From Kiritimatiellia bacterium (GTDB lineage Bacteria > Verrucomicrobiota > Kiritimatiellia > RFP12 > UBA1067), in the NCBI GenBank assembly GCA_017403825.1, contig JAFRDO010000001.1:1-37655 (forward strand): a stretch of DNA of 37,655 bases, written 5' to 3'. This document shows positions 16,466 to 25,304 of this stretch, piece after piece. The stretch's first letter is position 1, and every line of letters begins with the position of its first letter. A program made the translations under genes and the position numbers. Under the pieces are notes generated by a model that ran no database searches, had not been told where the DNA came from, and saw only the letters and a program-made list of their open reading frames with translations.

Positions 16466-18750
16466 CGGAGAATAAGTATCATCCCGTTATCGACGAGAGG
16501 CAGAGGCCCTTCGATCATTGGCATGTTCGCGCCTTTATTCCATACGAAGAATCCATTGCCGACAGGTTCGGCGGCAGACGCACCGCCCTTCAGATTGCGT
16601 ACGGTGTTCCCTTCGCCTTCGTCAAGCGGCCAGTAGCCAAGCAACTTCTCGTCGCCGGTATCTGGCAATGCGTACATGTGATTCTTGATTTTTGTCGGAC
16701 CCATCACACGCGACCAGAAGCCGACGTTCCTGAACGCGCCGATAAATCCGCCGCGCGAACCGCCGGCGTCAAACCCGCCGACATGAAGATTAGCACTGCA
16801 AAGTCCCATCGTAAAGAGATTGCTCTCGCCGACCAATTTGCCGTTCACGTATATCTTCACGGATCCTCCATTCTTTGTGAGCGCGACATGCGCCCACTCG
16901 CCGACAGGCATGCAGTTCGCGACTGTGAACACCTCGCTCGTCTTGCCGTTGTAGCCACCGCCCATCCAGAATCCCAGCGCACCGTTGCATTCTTCGAACT
17001 GCATACGCCCGTTCGCGTTCGCTGACTTTCCGCAAAGGAAGTTGTGTGTGCCGGAATCGCTCTTATTCACCAGATACCAACCCATGAACGTGAAGGCATC
17101 CGGAGTTGCGTTTATTCCTGTGTTAACGGCGTTGGTGTGGATTCCGGTACCGCAGATGGCGGAAAGCTCGTCCTGCAGTTCGCCTGTCACCGGGAGCGCG
17201 GATGCAACCCAACCGACGCGATTGCCGCTGGCGTATGAGTAGTTGAAGTTCGCCGCGCCGCTCGGCGTGCAGGCAGTCGGATTTAGAACGGCGTAGTTCC
17301 TCGCATTGTTGCCGTTCAGCGCATAGTCCGCCGCGCCGTCGCTGAGCGGCCAGTAGCCGATCAGGTCCGAAATGTTCCATGCATTTTCAATGCGTTTGTT
17401 CATCGCCTCCTTGATCTCGGCACCCGTCCGCGCGCATTTCCAGACGCGAGCCTCGGCGAAATAGGCGTTGGACGCTCCGTTGGGATTCGACGAACGCGTG
17501 TTGCCGATCACAAAACCGTCTGCGCTGCTGGCGTCAAGCAGATGGCTCGCGTGACCCGTCGATTCGGCATCAAGTTCGCCGTTGATGTAGAGCCGCCACG
17601 TGTCGCCATCCGCTACCCATGCGACATGAGTCCAGGCATCAAGCGGAATTGCGCTCTCGGAGAACATCTCCGCCCCCGTATAGCCACCCATCCACATGCG
17701 CAGCTTGCCGTCAGAAGCCCGGCGATTCAAGTTCATGCGGCCGTTTCCTCCGCCGAACTGTTCGATGAATTGCTGGTCGATGCTCAAACCGGAAAGCGGA
17801 TGCGCCCAGATTTCCACGGTGCAGGTCTTGCGGGCGTCGCCCTTCAGGCTCACGCCCGTCGAAATCCACTGAGAATGGGTTGTTCCATCCGGCGCAAGAT
17901 ACGCGACACGGCTTTCGCCGCTACCAGGCGTCGCCGCTGCCGCGCAAAGGAATTCCGACGGCTCCAGCGCCTTGTCCGAAACGCGCCAGTAGTCGAAGGA
18001 CGCGTTCAAGAGGTTGTCACCATTCGGACGCCCACCGAAATAAAGGTTACGATAGCCACTGAAGGCAAAAGCCCCGCTCTTGTTCTTGCGAACAGTTGCG
18101 ACTGTTCCGTCAATCGTATTCTCACCATCAATGTACAGTTGCCAGACATCCTGGGAACCATCCACCTTGTGCGTCAGCGCGAGGTGGTGCCATGAAGCGG
18201 CCAGCGACGCCTCGAAGTCTGCAGAAAGCGCCGCAGGACCGATCGAATTGTCATAGCCGTTGGCGTTGTTGTTGTCCGCCGGAATCGTCAAATGAAACTT
18301 GCGCGCACCGGCCGTGCCGCGCCAGCTCAATATCCATCCACCATTCTTTGCGCTCGAGCCATTCCCCCCCTGCAGAATGATCATCCATGACGCGGTCTGG
18401 GTTGCCGAAATCTTCACCCAGCCTTCGACGGTGAACTCGTTGGTGTTCGCGACGCGGTCCCCGAAGTTGCCCGTTGCCTCCATCGTGTATCTTCCGCTGC
18501 CGCTCGCGATGGCCGTTCCGCCGTTAAGCGGAGAAGAAGCCATTCCGCTCGCATCGGGGTTGGGCGGCAACGCCCAGTCCAGACCAGACGCAGACGAACC
18601 GCCCACCAGAGCAAGAGGATTGGCGGAACTGACGGCGTTCCTTCCATCGAAGGTCGTGCCGTCATGGTCAATCGGCCACAATGCAAGCGTCTTTGCATTG
18701 ACGTTAACTGCGGCAACTGCCGCAAGCAGCATTATCAGTATTCTTTTCAT
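16462..18750 (-). CDS. Secreted protein with three LamG/concanavalin-A-like lectin domains
   Basis: About 762 residues with a clear signal peptide (MKRILIMLLAAVAAVNVNA). Three jelly-roll repeats are visible, each with the diagnostic 'W.HvA.t..g...lYinG' strand pair: WHHLALTHKVDG...LYIDGE (about 190-210), WTHVAWVADGDTWRLYINGE (about 368-388) and WAHVALTKNGGSVKIYVNGK (about 633-653). 'GYWPL' motifs separate the repeats. No catalytic residues are evident, so it is probably a glycan-binding or surface protein acting with the enzymes of the cluster. The ATG at 18750 is chosen because GGAGG lies 8 nt upstream; the ATG two codons earlier is too close to that site. Its end overlaps the GH123/DUF4091 gene by 4 nt. 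Confidence 0.78.
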   Translation of the reverse strand: MKRILIMLLAAVAAVNVNAKTLALWPIDHDGTTFDGRNAVSSANPLALVGGSSASGLDWALPPNPDASGMASSPLNGGTAIASGSGRYTMEATGNFGDRVANTNEFTVEGWVKISATQTASWMIILQGGNGSSAKNGGWILSWRGTAGARKFHLTIPADNNNANGYDNSIGPAALSADFEASLAASWHHLALTHKVDGSQDVWQLYIDGENTIDGTVATVRKNKSGAFAFSGYRNLYFGGRPNGDNLLNASFDYWRVSDKALEPSEFLCAAAATPGSGESRVAYLAPDGTTHSQWISTGVSLKGDARKTCTVEIWAHPLSGLSIDQQFIEQFGGGNGRMNLNRRASDGKLRMWMGGYTGAEMFSESAIPLDAWTHVAWVADGDTWRLYINGELDAESTGHASHLLDASSADGFVIGNTRSSNPNGASNAYFAEARVWKCARTGAEIKEAMNKRIENAWNISDLIGYWPLSDGAADYALNGNNARNYAVLNPTACTPSGAANFNYSYASGNRVGWVASALPVTGELQDELSAICGTGIHTNAVNTGINATPDAFTFMGWYLVNKSDSGTHNFLCGKSANANGRMQFEECNGALGFWMGGGYNGKTSEVFTVANCMPVGEWAHVALTKNGGSVKIYVNGKLVGESNLFTMGLCSANLHVGGFDAGGSRGGFIGAFRNVGFWSRVMGPTKIKNHMYALPDTGDEKLLGYWPLDEGEGNTVRNLKGGASAAEPVGNGFFVWNKGANMPMIEGPLPLVDNGMILILR

Positions 18751-18806
18751 TGTCATTTCCTCCTTATTAAATGTCAGCTATTCAAACCATTCTGGACCGA
18801 CGGCTT

Positions 18807-21527
18807 TCATGGCATTTCCTTTCCTTGCAGTTCGGTCAAAAGAGCAACCGACGAGCGACCTTTCGGTGCGCCGTCGAGCCAAAGTGTCCCGTCCTCCTCC
18901 ACCTTCACCTCGCGCCGAGCTTCGTTACTTTCATCGTCCATTCTCGTACATGCGAAGCGGACGCCGCCCGCGCCTTTAAGGGTCAGCCGGATGCGCTCCG
19001 CCCCGGTCTTGAAATTCGCAACCAGGACGGCGCGTTTCCCATCGGCGTTCATCCCGGCGAGAATCTGCAAGCCGTCATTGCCGGATGAAACTGCGACGCG
19101 ACGCGGATAGTCGAGCATTCTTGCAAAACTGCGCAGAGCGTAATAGAGTTTAGTGCGCTCATTCGTCGAATCCCACGCCCCCCAATAGTCGAGCAGTCCG
19201 CCAACCGTGTAGTGGCAGCTCATGTCGAGCGGCGAATCCTGCCACCCGACAATCGTCGCCACGGCAAATACCGCTGCATTTGCACTGGCAAGACCATCGA
19301 CAGGGTCTGTAATGATTTTCCGCTTGAATCCATCGGGCGGCCAGTAATGCCACTCGTCAAGTATCAGCTCCGTTCTGGTGAAGCCGTACGAGTCCAGAAC
19401 CTTTCGCATGAGCGCGGGTTCGTCGAGAAGCGGCTTGAGGTCGAATCCGTAGCGATGCCAGGAGAAGAAGTCGAGCGGCACATTGCGGTCGCGGCAGTAG
19501 GCGAGGAACGCGTGCGCTTTATCCTCGCTCAAGTTGCGAATTCCGTCCGGATGGAACCGGGCAAAAGACGGCCCGCCGACCTTCACGGACGGGAAAGCGG
19601 CCTTGATTTTCCTCGCGACAGTCTCGTACAGGCGGCAGAACTCCTCCGTCGAGCCCGTCCACATGCGATTGCCGATGTCGAATTCATTCCATATCTCCCA
19701 GTAGCGGATGTTCCACTTGTAGCCATTCGCCCAACCATCGTTGTAATGCTTCACGATACCAAGGCAAACATCCGCCCACTTGTCGAAATCGGATGGTGGA
19801 TGCGTATAATAATTGGACTCGGAATGTTCGATGCTGGGGCCAAGCCGATACATGACCTCCGGGCATATGGAACGGAGACGGGAGACATAATCGTCTGTCT
19901 GAATGAAGTAGTAGTTGCATGGGTCGTGCGGGTCGGCCGTCTCATTGCCGAAGATGTGCTGCACATCAACTACGCGCATGCCAGCGTTGGCAAGCGGCAC
20001 ATCATGGAGGCGTGTCATGGGTATGCGAAGCGCGGCGAATTCATTGGTGCAATTGCCGAACGTCCCGGCGAAAGACAGGTTGGGCCCAATATTGCCGCCG
20101 TTCAGGGCGCGGATGTCCTTGCCAAGCGGCGCCGTGAAGTCCACCGCCGCCCTTGCGCCCTCGTCAAACCACTCCGGGCCGATCTCGCGGCCGAGAAGGT
20201 AGAACTTCAAGTCGTTGAACCACAGTATTCCCCGCCCGTTCTGCACCGTGTAGCTCGAGTAGAAACTGTTTCCCCAGGTGCGCGGTGCGAACATCTTTGG
20301 TTCAGAAAACTCCACTGGCTGATCCTTCGCGGCAGGGTTGAACCGTCCCGCAATGAGGAAAAGCGGCCCGCGATCCTGATAGGCGTAGTCCTTCTTGAAG
20401 TCGAACTTGTTGTGGACAAGCGCAAAGTATATGCCGCTCGCCGCGTTCTCGCCCTTCCAGTCGTACATCGGGCACGGCGAGCGCGGATGAAGATACGGCT
20501 TGCCGCCGTCCCGGTCGAGAAGCGCCTTGGGATTGCTCCACGTCTTGCCGCCATCTCGGCTCTGCGACCACACGGGATGGCCTATGGACGAACGCATAAG
20601 CGCGAAAAGCCGTCCATCCGGCAGCTTTACGACGCTTGCCTCCTCCAACGCCTCGACCTCTCTCGCGGGTCTGGGCTTGAAGTATGGTCCTCCGGTCATC
20701 TTTGAGACGTCAAGAGCGTCACGGTTTGTGGCGAAGTATGTAACCTTGATGTCTTCTACATTGGGGTTGTCGTCGATGTTGTCGTACTGCCAGAACTCTA
20801 TCTTGCATTTTGGGGCATCGTCGTAGGGCGCCTTTCCGTGGCGGGACGTGGCCACAAAGTACTGTCCCTGCGCCCCTTGGCGCAACGGACGCTGCCATTG
20901 GATCCACCCCGCAGGAACGGTCGGATCCGGGTCGTCGGCATCAGTGCGCGGCAGCTTCACGTCTCGCGGCGCGCTCCACGTCTCGCCTTCATCGTCCGAA
21001 TAGATGCCAAATAGTGCGCCCGTAAGCCCGCGTCCCGACACCTGCTGGCACCACAGGCAGTATAGCCGCCCGCTTTTCGCGAGCATCGGCTGCTGCCAGC
21101 TCGCTATCGCCATCGGGCGCGCGCGGCATGGCGAACCGGCCACAATCACCGGTTCCGTCCATGTCATCCCCTCATCCACACTCTTGGAGAATGCGATATG
21201 CTGATCGATGTCGCCCTCTTTCGACGCTTGCGTCCAGAAGGCGTAGTAGTGCCCGTTGGAGGGATTGTTCAAGACCTGAAAGTGGTCATTGTATGTGTCG
21301 CCCGTTTCCCTTGGATTGCGCAACTCCAGCTTGAGCGGCTGTTTCGGCACGAACACCACATAATCGGGCTTGTTCACCAGAATGTCGCGCGGAGCCTCGC
21401 GTTCGCGCGGCGTCCCCTTTATGCTGGCGAGAATGCGCCGTTCCTTGGCGGCTGAATCCGCATCTGCTGCACATGCGCCAAGCACAAGACCCGCAGCGAC
21501 CGATACAGCAACCATCATATCTGTCAT
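18807..21527 (-). CDS. Lipoprotein fusing a sialidase-type propeller to a GH39-like glycosidase
   Basis: About 906 residues. The start is the ATG at 21527, with AGGTGG 8 nt upstream. The leader ends in a lipobox (LGAC), so it is a predicted lipoprotein. The N-terminal half (about 45-460) is a six-bladed sialidase-type propeller with three Asp boxes, SVDEGMTW, SDDEGETW and SRDGGKTW, but without the usual FRIP. The C-terminal half (about 465-905) is a GH39-like TIM barrel plus beta domain: RYWEIWNEFDIGN holds the acid/base Glu (about E615) and ELILDEWHYW the nucleophile Glu (about E725). Both domains look intact. It heads the glycan cluster below the GntR/LacI-type regulator. The GH39 assignment is by motif only; other clan GH-A families are possible. 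Confidence 0.75.
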   Translation of the reverse strand: MTDMMVAVSVAAGLVLGACAADADSAAKERRILASIKGTPREREAPRDILVNKPDYVVFVPKQPLKLELRNPRETGDTYNDHFQVLNNPSNGHYYAFWTQASKEGDIDQHIAFSKSVDEGMTWTEPVIVAGSPCRARPMAIASWQQPMLAKSGRLYCLWCQQVSGRGLTGALFGIYSDDEGETWSAPRDVKLPRTDADDPDPTVPAGWIQWQRPLRQGAQGQYFVATSRHGKAPYDDAPKCKIEFWQYDNIDDNPNVEDIKVTYFATNRDALDVSKMTGGPYFKPRPAREVEALEEASVVKLPDGRLFALMRSSIGHPVWSQSRDGGKTWSNPKALLDRDGGKPYLHPRSPCPMYDWKGENAASGIYFALVHNKFDFKKDYAYQDRGPLFLIAGRFNPAAKDQPVEFSEPKMFAPRTWGNSFYSSYTVQNGRGILWFNDLKFYLLGREIGPEWFDEGARAAVDFTAPLGKDIRALNGGNIGPNLSFAGTFGNCTNEFAALRIPMTRLHDVPLANAGMRVVDVQHIFGNETADPHDPCNYYFIQTDDYVSRLRSICPEVMYRLGPSIEHSESNYYTHPPSDFDKWADVCLGIVKHYNDGWANGYKWNIRYWEIWNEFDIGNRMWTGSTEEFCRLYETVARKIKAAFPSVKVGGPSFARFHPDGIRNLSEDKAHAFLAYCRDRNVPLDFFSWHRYGFDLKPLLDEPALMRKVLDSYGFTRTELILDEWHYWPPDGFKRKIITDPVDGLASANAAVFAVATIVGWQDSPLDMSCHYTVGGLLDYWGAWDSTNERTKLYYALRSFARMLDYPRRVAVSSGNDGLQILAGMNADGKRAVLVANFKTGAERIRLTLKGAGGVRFACTRMDDESNEARREVKVEEDGTLWLDGAPKGRSSVALLTELQGKEMP

Positions 21528-21569
21528 TTTAAATCCACCTGTCATGCGCGATTCTACTTCCTGTTTCTA

Positions 21570-21585
21570 AATTCAAGCACGAATT
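21570..21585. promoter_or_regulatory. Candidate operator: inverted repeat AATTC-N6-GAATT
   Basis: A perfect 5-bp inverted repeat with a 6-bp spacer overlaps the -10 element and the predicted transcription start of the sialidase+GH39 gene. This is a typical place for a repressor site, and the regulator gene ends 55 bp away. There is no direct evidence that the regulator binds here. Confidence 0.35.
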
Positions 21586-21591
21586 ATACCC
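21583..21591 (-). promoter_or_regulatory. -10 promoter element GGGTATAAT for the glycan-degradation operon
   Basis: TATAAT preceded by GG on the minus strand in the 113-nt spacer after the regulator gene, predicting a leader of about 50 nt before the sialidase+GH39 start. Confidence 0.55.
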
Positions 21592-21640
21592 CAGTCGAAC
21601 GGCTGGGACAAGGAAGCCAAAACCATCCGAAACGTCCGAA

Positions 21641-22738
21641 TCAGGCCGCGCCAAACGACTTGCCGCAATGGTAGGCAAGCGGATTGTCGTATCGGCCGAA
21701 AGTGCCGGTGTCCAGATAGGCGGCAATGCAACGCGCGATTTCGCGTCCGTCGGCGAACGGATCAAGTTCAATGCGCGCATATTCATCGCCAACGAAAAGT
21801 CCCGAACCATGGTTTGCGTAAACGACAAGCCTTACATTGCAAGGGAATCCAATCCGCCGCTGTCTCAAGGCCGATATCACGCCAAGGGACAGATAGTCGT
21901 CCGCTCCGAAGATCATGTCAGGCATGTCGCATGAGTCGATGCGCTTCTCGACAGCCCTGCGAGCCGACTCCACCACGTCATCCAAGTTACGGCAACGCAC
22001 AAGCGGAATCGAAAGTCGCTCCACTGAAATATGCCTTGCGCGAAAGACCGACGAAGCGTCAACGTAGGTGTCCTTGCCGAAATCCACCTGAAGAGCGGAC
22101 CGCACCTGGCATTTGACGCAGTCGCGCAGCATCTCGCCCATGGCGATATCGTTTTCGAGACGTATGATGCCGCAACACCGGCCGGGCGTACGCGGTGCCG
22201 TACCGAGAGTTGTTGTGGCGTATGGCACACCTGCTTCGGCAACCATGCGGCACACAAGTGACTGTCTGCTGCCGCAGGTGCGGATAAACGCGAAGTCTGG
22301 AGCGTTTCGCAATGCCTCCGCAAGCGGCGCGAGATACGCCGTCTCACGAGAATCCACACCCAGCGTAACAGGAATCACGCGGCATCCGCGTTTGCGCAGG
22401 CCTTGAAGACACTCTGCCGTGCTGACGCGCGACGCAAACGAGCCGAAGTTTTCGGTTGACACGTCAAGGACGAGCCTTTCACGCCTGATCATGCCGACAT
22501 CGAGCACAACATGACCGACACGAGGCCTGCCGACAATCAGCCTGTCGGCGGCGAGTTCCGCGAATGCACGGCGCACCACGAACTCGCTCACGCCGAACTC
22601 CCTTGCCAGCGCGTCACGGGACGGCAACCTGTCGCCGGGACGCAACGCACCGTCGGCAATCAGCTTTCGAAGCTCGCGCACGACCTTGCCGGTCAGCGTA
22701 CCGGGCACCGTGCGGTTGATGCTAAAGCAGCCCGGCAT
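21641..22738 (-). CDS. GntR-type DNA-binding / LacI-type ligand-binding transcriptional regulator
   Basis: A 365-residue regulator with an N-terminal GntR winged helix (LRPGDRLPSRDALAREFGVS, then VVRRAFAELAADRLI, about 32-70) joined to a periplasmic-binding-protein-like domain of the LacI/GalR type (about 90-350, including IFGADDYLSLGVISALRQRRIGFP split across two motifs). This architecture, as in AraR of Bacillus, senses sugars. Position immediately upstream of the glycan cluster suggests it controls that operon and responds to a breakdown product. It follows the flavodiiron gene by 29 nt on the same strand, so it may be transcribed from there; its own ribosome site is weak. Ligand unknown. 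Confidence 0.82.
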   Translation of the reverse strand: MPGCFSINRTVPGTLTGKVVRELRKLIADGALRPGDRLPSRDALAREFGVSEFVVRRAFAELAADRLIVGRPRVGHVVLDVGMIRRERLVLDVSTENFGSFASRVSTAECLQGLRKRGCRVIPVTLGVDSRETAYLAPLAEALRNAPDFAFIRTCGSRQSLVCRMVAEAGVPYATTTLGTAPRTPGRCCGIIRLENDIAMGEMLRDCVKCQVRSALQVDFGKDTYVDASSVFRARHISVERLSIPLVRCRNLDDVVESARRAVEKRIDSCDMPDMIFGADDYLSLGVISALRQRRIGFPCNVRLVVYANHGSGLFVGDEYARIELDPFADGREIARCIAAYLDTGTFGRYDNPLAYHCGKSFGAA

Positions 22739-22767
22739 GTCCCAGCAATTTCCGCTTCTATAGGCTG

Positions 22768-23943
22768 CTATGGGCGAATGCCTGCAAGCGCGTCCGCAAG
22801 GGCGGAAAGCTGGGCCTCGGAAATCTCGTTAAGCGCACCGCGGATCGTGACAACCGGCTCGACGAACTCAATCTCCTTCGACTTCGCGAACATGCCCTTC
22901 ATCACTCTCGCAGCAGCTGGCGCCCAAGAGCCGTTCTCAATGAACGCAACGCGGCGCTTCTGGTAGTTGCGCTCCGTCAGGTGGTCGATGAAGTGGCGCA
23001 TCCACGGGAAGATGTCCGCATTGTACGTCGTGGTCGCCAGAACGAGCATTCCGTAGCGGAATGCGTCTTCGACCGCCTCAGGCTGGTCGTCGCGCGCTAG
23101 GTCGCTCACGGCGACCTTCGGGCAGCCCTTCGCGAACAGAAGCTCCTTCAGCTTCATGACAGCCGCCTTGGTGTGTCCGTAGACCGAAGTGTAGCAGATG
23201 CACACGCCGGGCGACTCGACGGAATAGCTGGACCATGTGTCATACTGCTTCATGACGTGCGCGATCTCCTCCGGCGTCGAAAGGACCGGGCCATGAAGCG
23301 GACATATCGTGCGGATCTCAAGACCAGCGGCCTTCTTCAGCAGAGCCTGCGTCTGCGGACCGTACTTGCCGACAATGCCGATGTAGTAACGACGGGCCTC
23401 GCAGTCCCAGCCCTCGGGATCCTCCACGTCGTTCGCCCCAAACTTGCCGAAGCCGTCCGCCGAGAACAGAATCTTCTCGGTCGTGTCGTAGGTCACGATC
23501 ACCTCAGGCCAGTGCACCATCGGCGCAGCAACGAAAGCGAAGACATGCCGCCCAGTCGAAAGCGTGTCGCCTTCCTTCACGACTAGCCGCCTGTCGGCAA
23601 AGTCAGTGCCGAAGAAGTTCTTCATCATGCAGAACGCCTGTGCGCTCGCGACGATCGTTGCCTGCGGATACGCGGCGGCGAACGCGGCGACGTTGGCGGA
23701 GTGGTCGGGCTCCATGTGCTGCACGACGAGATAATCGACAGGCGCGTCACCGATCTCGGCGCGTATGTTGGCAAGCCATGTCTCTCCGAAGCGCGCGTCG
23801 ACGGTGTCGAAGACGAGAGTCTTCTCGTCCTTCACCAGATAGGAATTGTAGGCCATGCCGCGCGGCACTACGTACTGCCCCTCGAACAGGTCAACGTCGT
23901 GATCGTCCACGCCAACGTACCTGATGTCGTCTCTAATGATCAT
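22768..23943 (-). CDS. Flavodiiron protein (A-type flavoprotein, oxygen/NO reductase)
   Basis: A 391-residue protein of the FprA/ROO family, which reduces O2 to water or NO to N2O in anaerobes using a di-iron site and FMN. The metallo-beta-lactamase domain has the ligands H76-x-E78-x-D80-H81, H144 (MVHWPE), D163 (SADGFG) and H217 (CPLHGP). The flavodoxin domain follows (about 245-391), with the FMN loop TSVYGHTKA (252-260). The set of ligands is complete, so it should be active. It lies 53 nt after thiC on the same strand, with AAGGA before the ATG. It indicates a strictly anaerobic or microaerobic lifestyle. No rubredoxin gene is visible nearby. Confidence 0.93.
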   Translation of the reverse strand: MIIRDDIRYVGVDDHDVDLFEGQYVVPRGMAYNSYLVKDEKTLVFDTVDARFGETWLANIRAEIGDAPVDYLVVQHMEPDHSANVAAFAAAYPQATIVASAQAFCMMKNFFGTDFADRRLVVKEGDTLSTGRHVFAFVAAPMVHWPEVIVTYDTTEKILFSADGFGKFGANDVEDPEGWDCEARRYYIGIVGKYGPQTQALLKKAAGLEIRTICPLHGPVLSTPEEIAHVMKQYDTWSSYSVESPGVCICYTSVYGHTKAAVMKLKELLFAKGCPKVAVSDLARDDQPEAVEDAFRYGMLVLATTTYNADIFPWMRHFIDHLTERNYQKRRVAFIENGSWAPAAARVMKGMFAKSKEIEFVEPVVTIRGALNEISEAQLSALADALAGIRP

Positions 23944-23996
23944 TGCTTCTTTCCTTCGTCAATGTTTGTCATGTCAAAATCATGCGGTTCCGCGCG

Positions 23997-25304
23997 TCAA
24001 CCCTGCGGCATCTGCGCGGCGAGCGCGCGAATGCGGCGCGAGGTGCGCACGGCGCAGAACTCCTTGCCGCACATCGAGCAGTGGTCGTCGGCGTGGGCCT
24101 CATCGGTAAACGCACGCGTCTTCAGCCAACGCCTGCGGGCATGGTCAGGGTCAAGCGAAAGCGAGAACTGACGGTCCCAGTCGAATGCCGCACGTGCATC
24201 GGACATCTCGTCGTCGCGGTCGCGGGCGCCGGGCAAGCCACGCGCCACGTCACCGGCGTGCGCGGCGATCTTGTATGCTATGCAGCCTCGGTGGACCTCG
24301 TCGGCGTCCGGCAGGCCGAGGTGTTCGGCCGGCGTCACGTAACAGAGGAGCGAAGCGCCGTACGTGGCCGCCGCCGTTGCGCCGATGGCGCTCACGATGT
24401 GGTCGTATCCCGGCGCGATGTCGGTAACGACCGGACCCAGCACATAGAAAGGCGCTCCTTTGCAAACCTCCTGCTCGCGCTCCATGTTGGCCCTGATCTG
24501 GTCGAATGGCACATGGCCGGGGCCTTCCACCATCACCTGCACTCCGCGCGCACGGCAACGCTCGACAAGCTCGCCCAGGACGTCCAGCTCGCCGAACTGC
24601 GCCGCGTCGGACGCGTCAGCAAGACATCCGGGACGCATTCCGTCACCGAGCGACACGGTCACGTCGTGCTCGGCCAGGATGTCCATCACCTCGTCCCAAC
24701 GGACATAGAGCGGATTCTCCGCGTTGTTCTCCATCATCCACTCGGCCATGATTGAGCCGCCGCGGCTCACGATGCCCATCTTGCGCCTCATGGCCGCCGG
24801 AATCTGCTTCAGCAGCAGCCCGGCGTGAAGCGTCATGAAGTCAACGCCCTGCTCCGCCTGCTCGCGGATAACGCCGATAAGAAGCGAAGGGTCCATGTGC
24901 GGAATGTCGCCCTTCAGGCGGGAGATCGTCTCGTACACCGGCACGGTGCCGAGAGGACGCGGCGAGGCATCCAGCATGCCCTGCCGTATGGACCTCAAGT
25001 CGTCGCCTACTGAAAGATCCATCACGAAATCGGCTCCGGCCTGAAGCGCGACGCCTAGCTTGTCCAGCTCGTCGCCCTTGCCGGAGTGGGTAACGCTCCG
25101 TCCAAGGTTCGCGTTGATCTTCGTAGCAAACAGCCTTCCGACGCCGACCGGGCGGCAGTTGGCGTGGCTCGGGTTGAGCGGTATGACGGCAGTGCCGTCG
25201 GCGACTGCAGCGCGAACCGCCTCGGCGGCGACGTTCTCGTCCGCCGCTACGGTCTTCATCGCCTCGGTCACGATGCCCTTGCGGGCCGCCTCAAGCTGCG
25301 TCAT
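23997..25304 (-). CDS. thiC: Phosphomethylpyrimidine synthase
   Basis: A 435-residue radical-SAM-type enzyme that converts aminoimidazole ribotide to HMP-phosphate in thiamine synthesis. Seen are NANLGRS, GADFVMDLSVG, MVEGPGHVPFDQ, GYDHIVSAIGATAAA, 'SLLCYVTPAEHLGLP' and the C-terminal 4Fe-4S motif CSMCGKEFC (C409, C412, C417). The length fits the short ThiC forms of anaerobes. The ATG at 25304 follows directly after the TAG of the ROK-like kinase gene, with GAGGGG serving as ribosome site, so the two are tightly coupled. No TPP riboswitch precedes it or the operon, which is unusual for thiC. Confidence 0.95.
   Translation of the reverse strand: MTQLEAARKGIVTEAMKTVAADENVAAEAVRAAVADGTAVIPLNPSHANCRPVGVGRLFATKINANLGRSVTHSGKGDELDKLGVALQAGADFVMDLSVGDDLRSIRQGMLDASPRPLGTVPVYETISRLKGDIPHMDPSLLIGVIREQAEQGVDFMTLHAGLLLKQIPAAMRRKMGIVSRGGSIMAEWMMENNAENPLYVRWDEVMDILAEHDVTVSLGDGMRPGCLADASDAAQFGELDVLGELVERCRARGVQVMVEGPGHVPFDQIRANMEREQEVCKGAPFYVLGPVVTDIAPGYDHIVSAIGATAAATYGASLLCYVTPAEHLGLPDADEVHRGCIAYKIAAHAGDVARGLPGARDRDDEMSDARAAFDWDRQFSLSLDPDHARRRWLKTRAFTDEAHADDHCSMCGKEFCAVRTSRRIRALAAQMPQG

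Noticed and set aside
19212..20705. A 497-codon open frame on the plus strand opposite the sialidase+GH39 gene
   Set aside because: It lies antisense to a gene with clear motifs, has an Arg/Val-rich composition with no known domain, and is a typical GC-rich shadow frame. The same applies to other long antisense frames, such as 149-1216 and 4309-5367.
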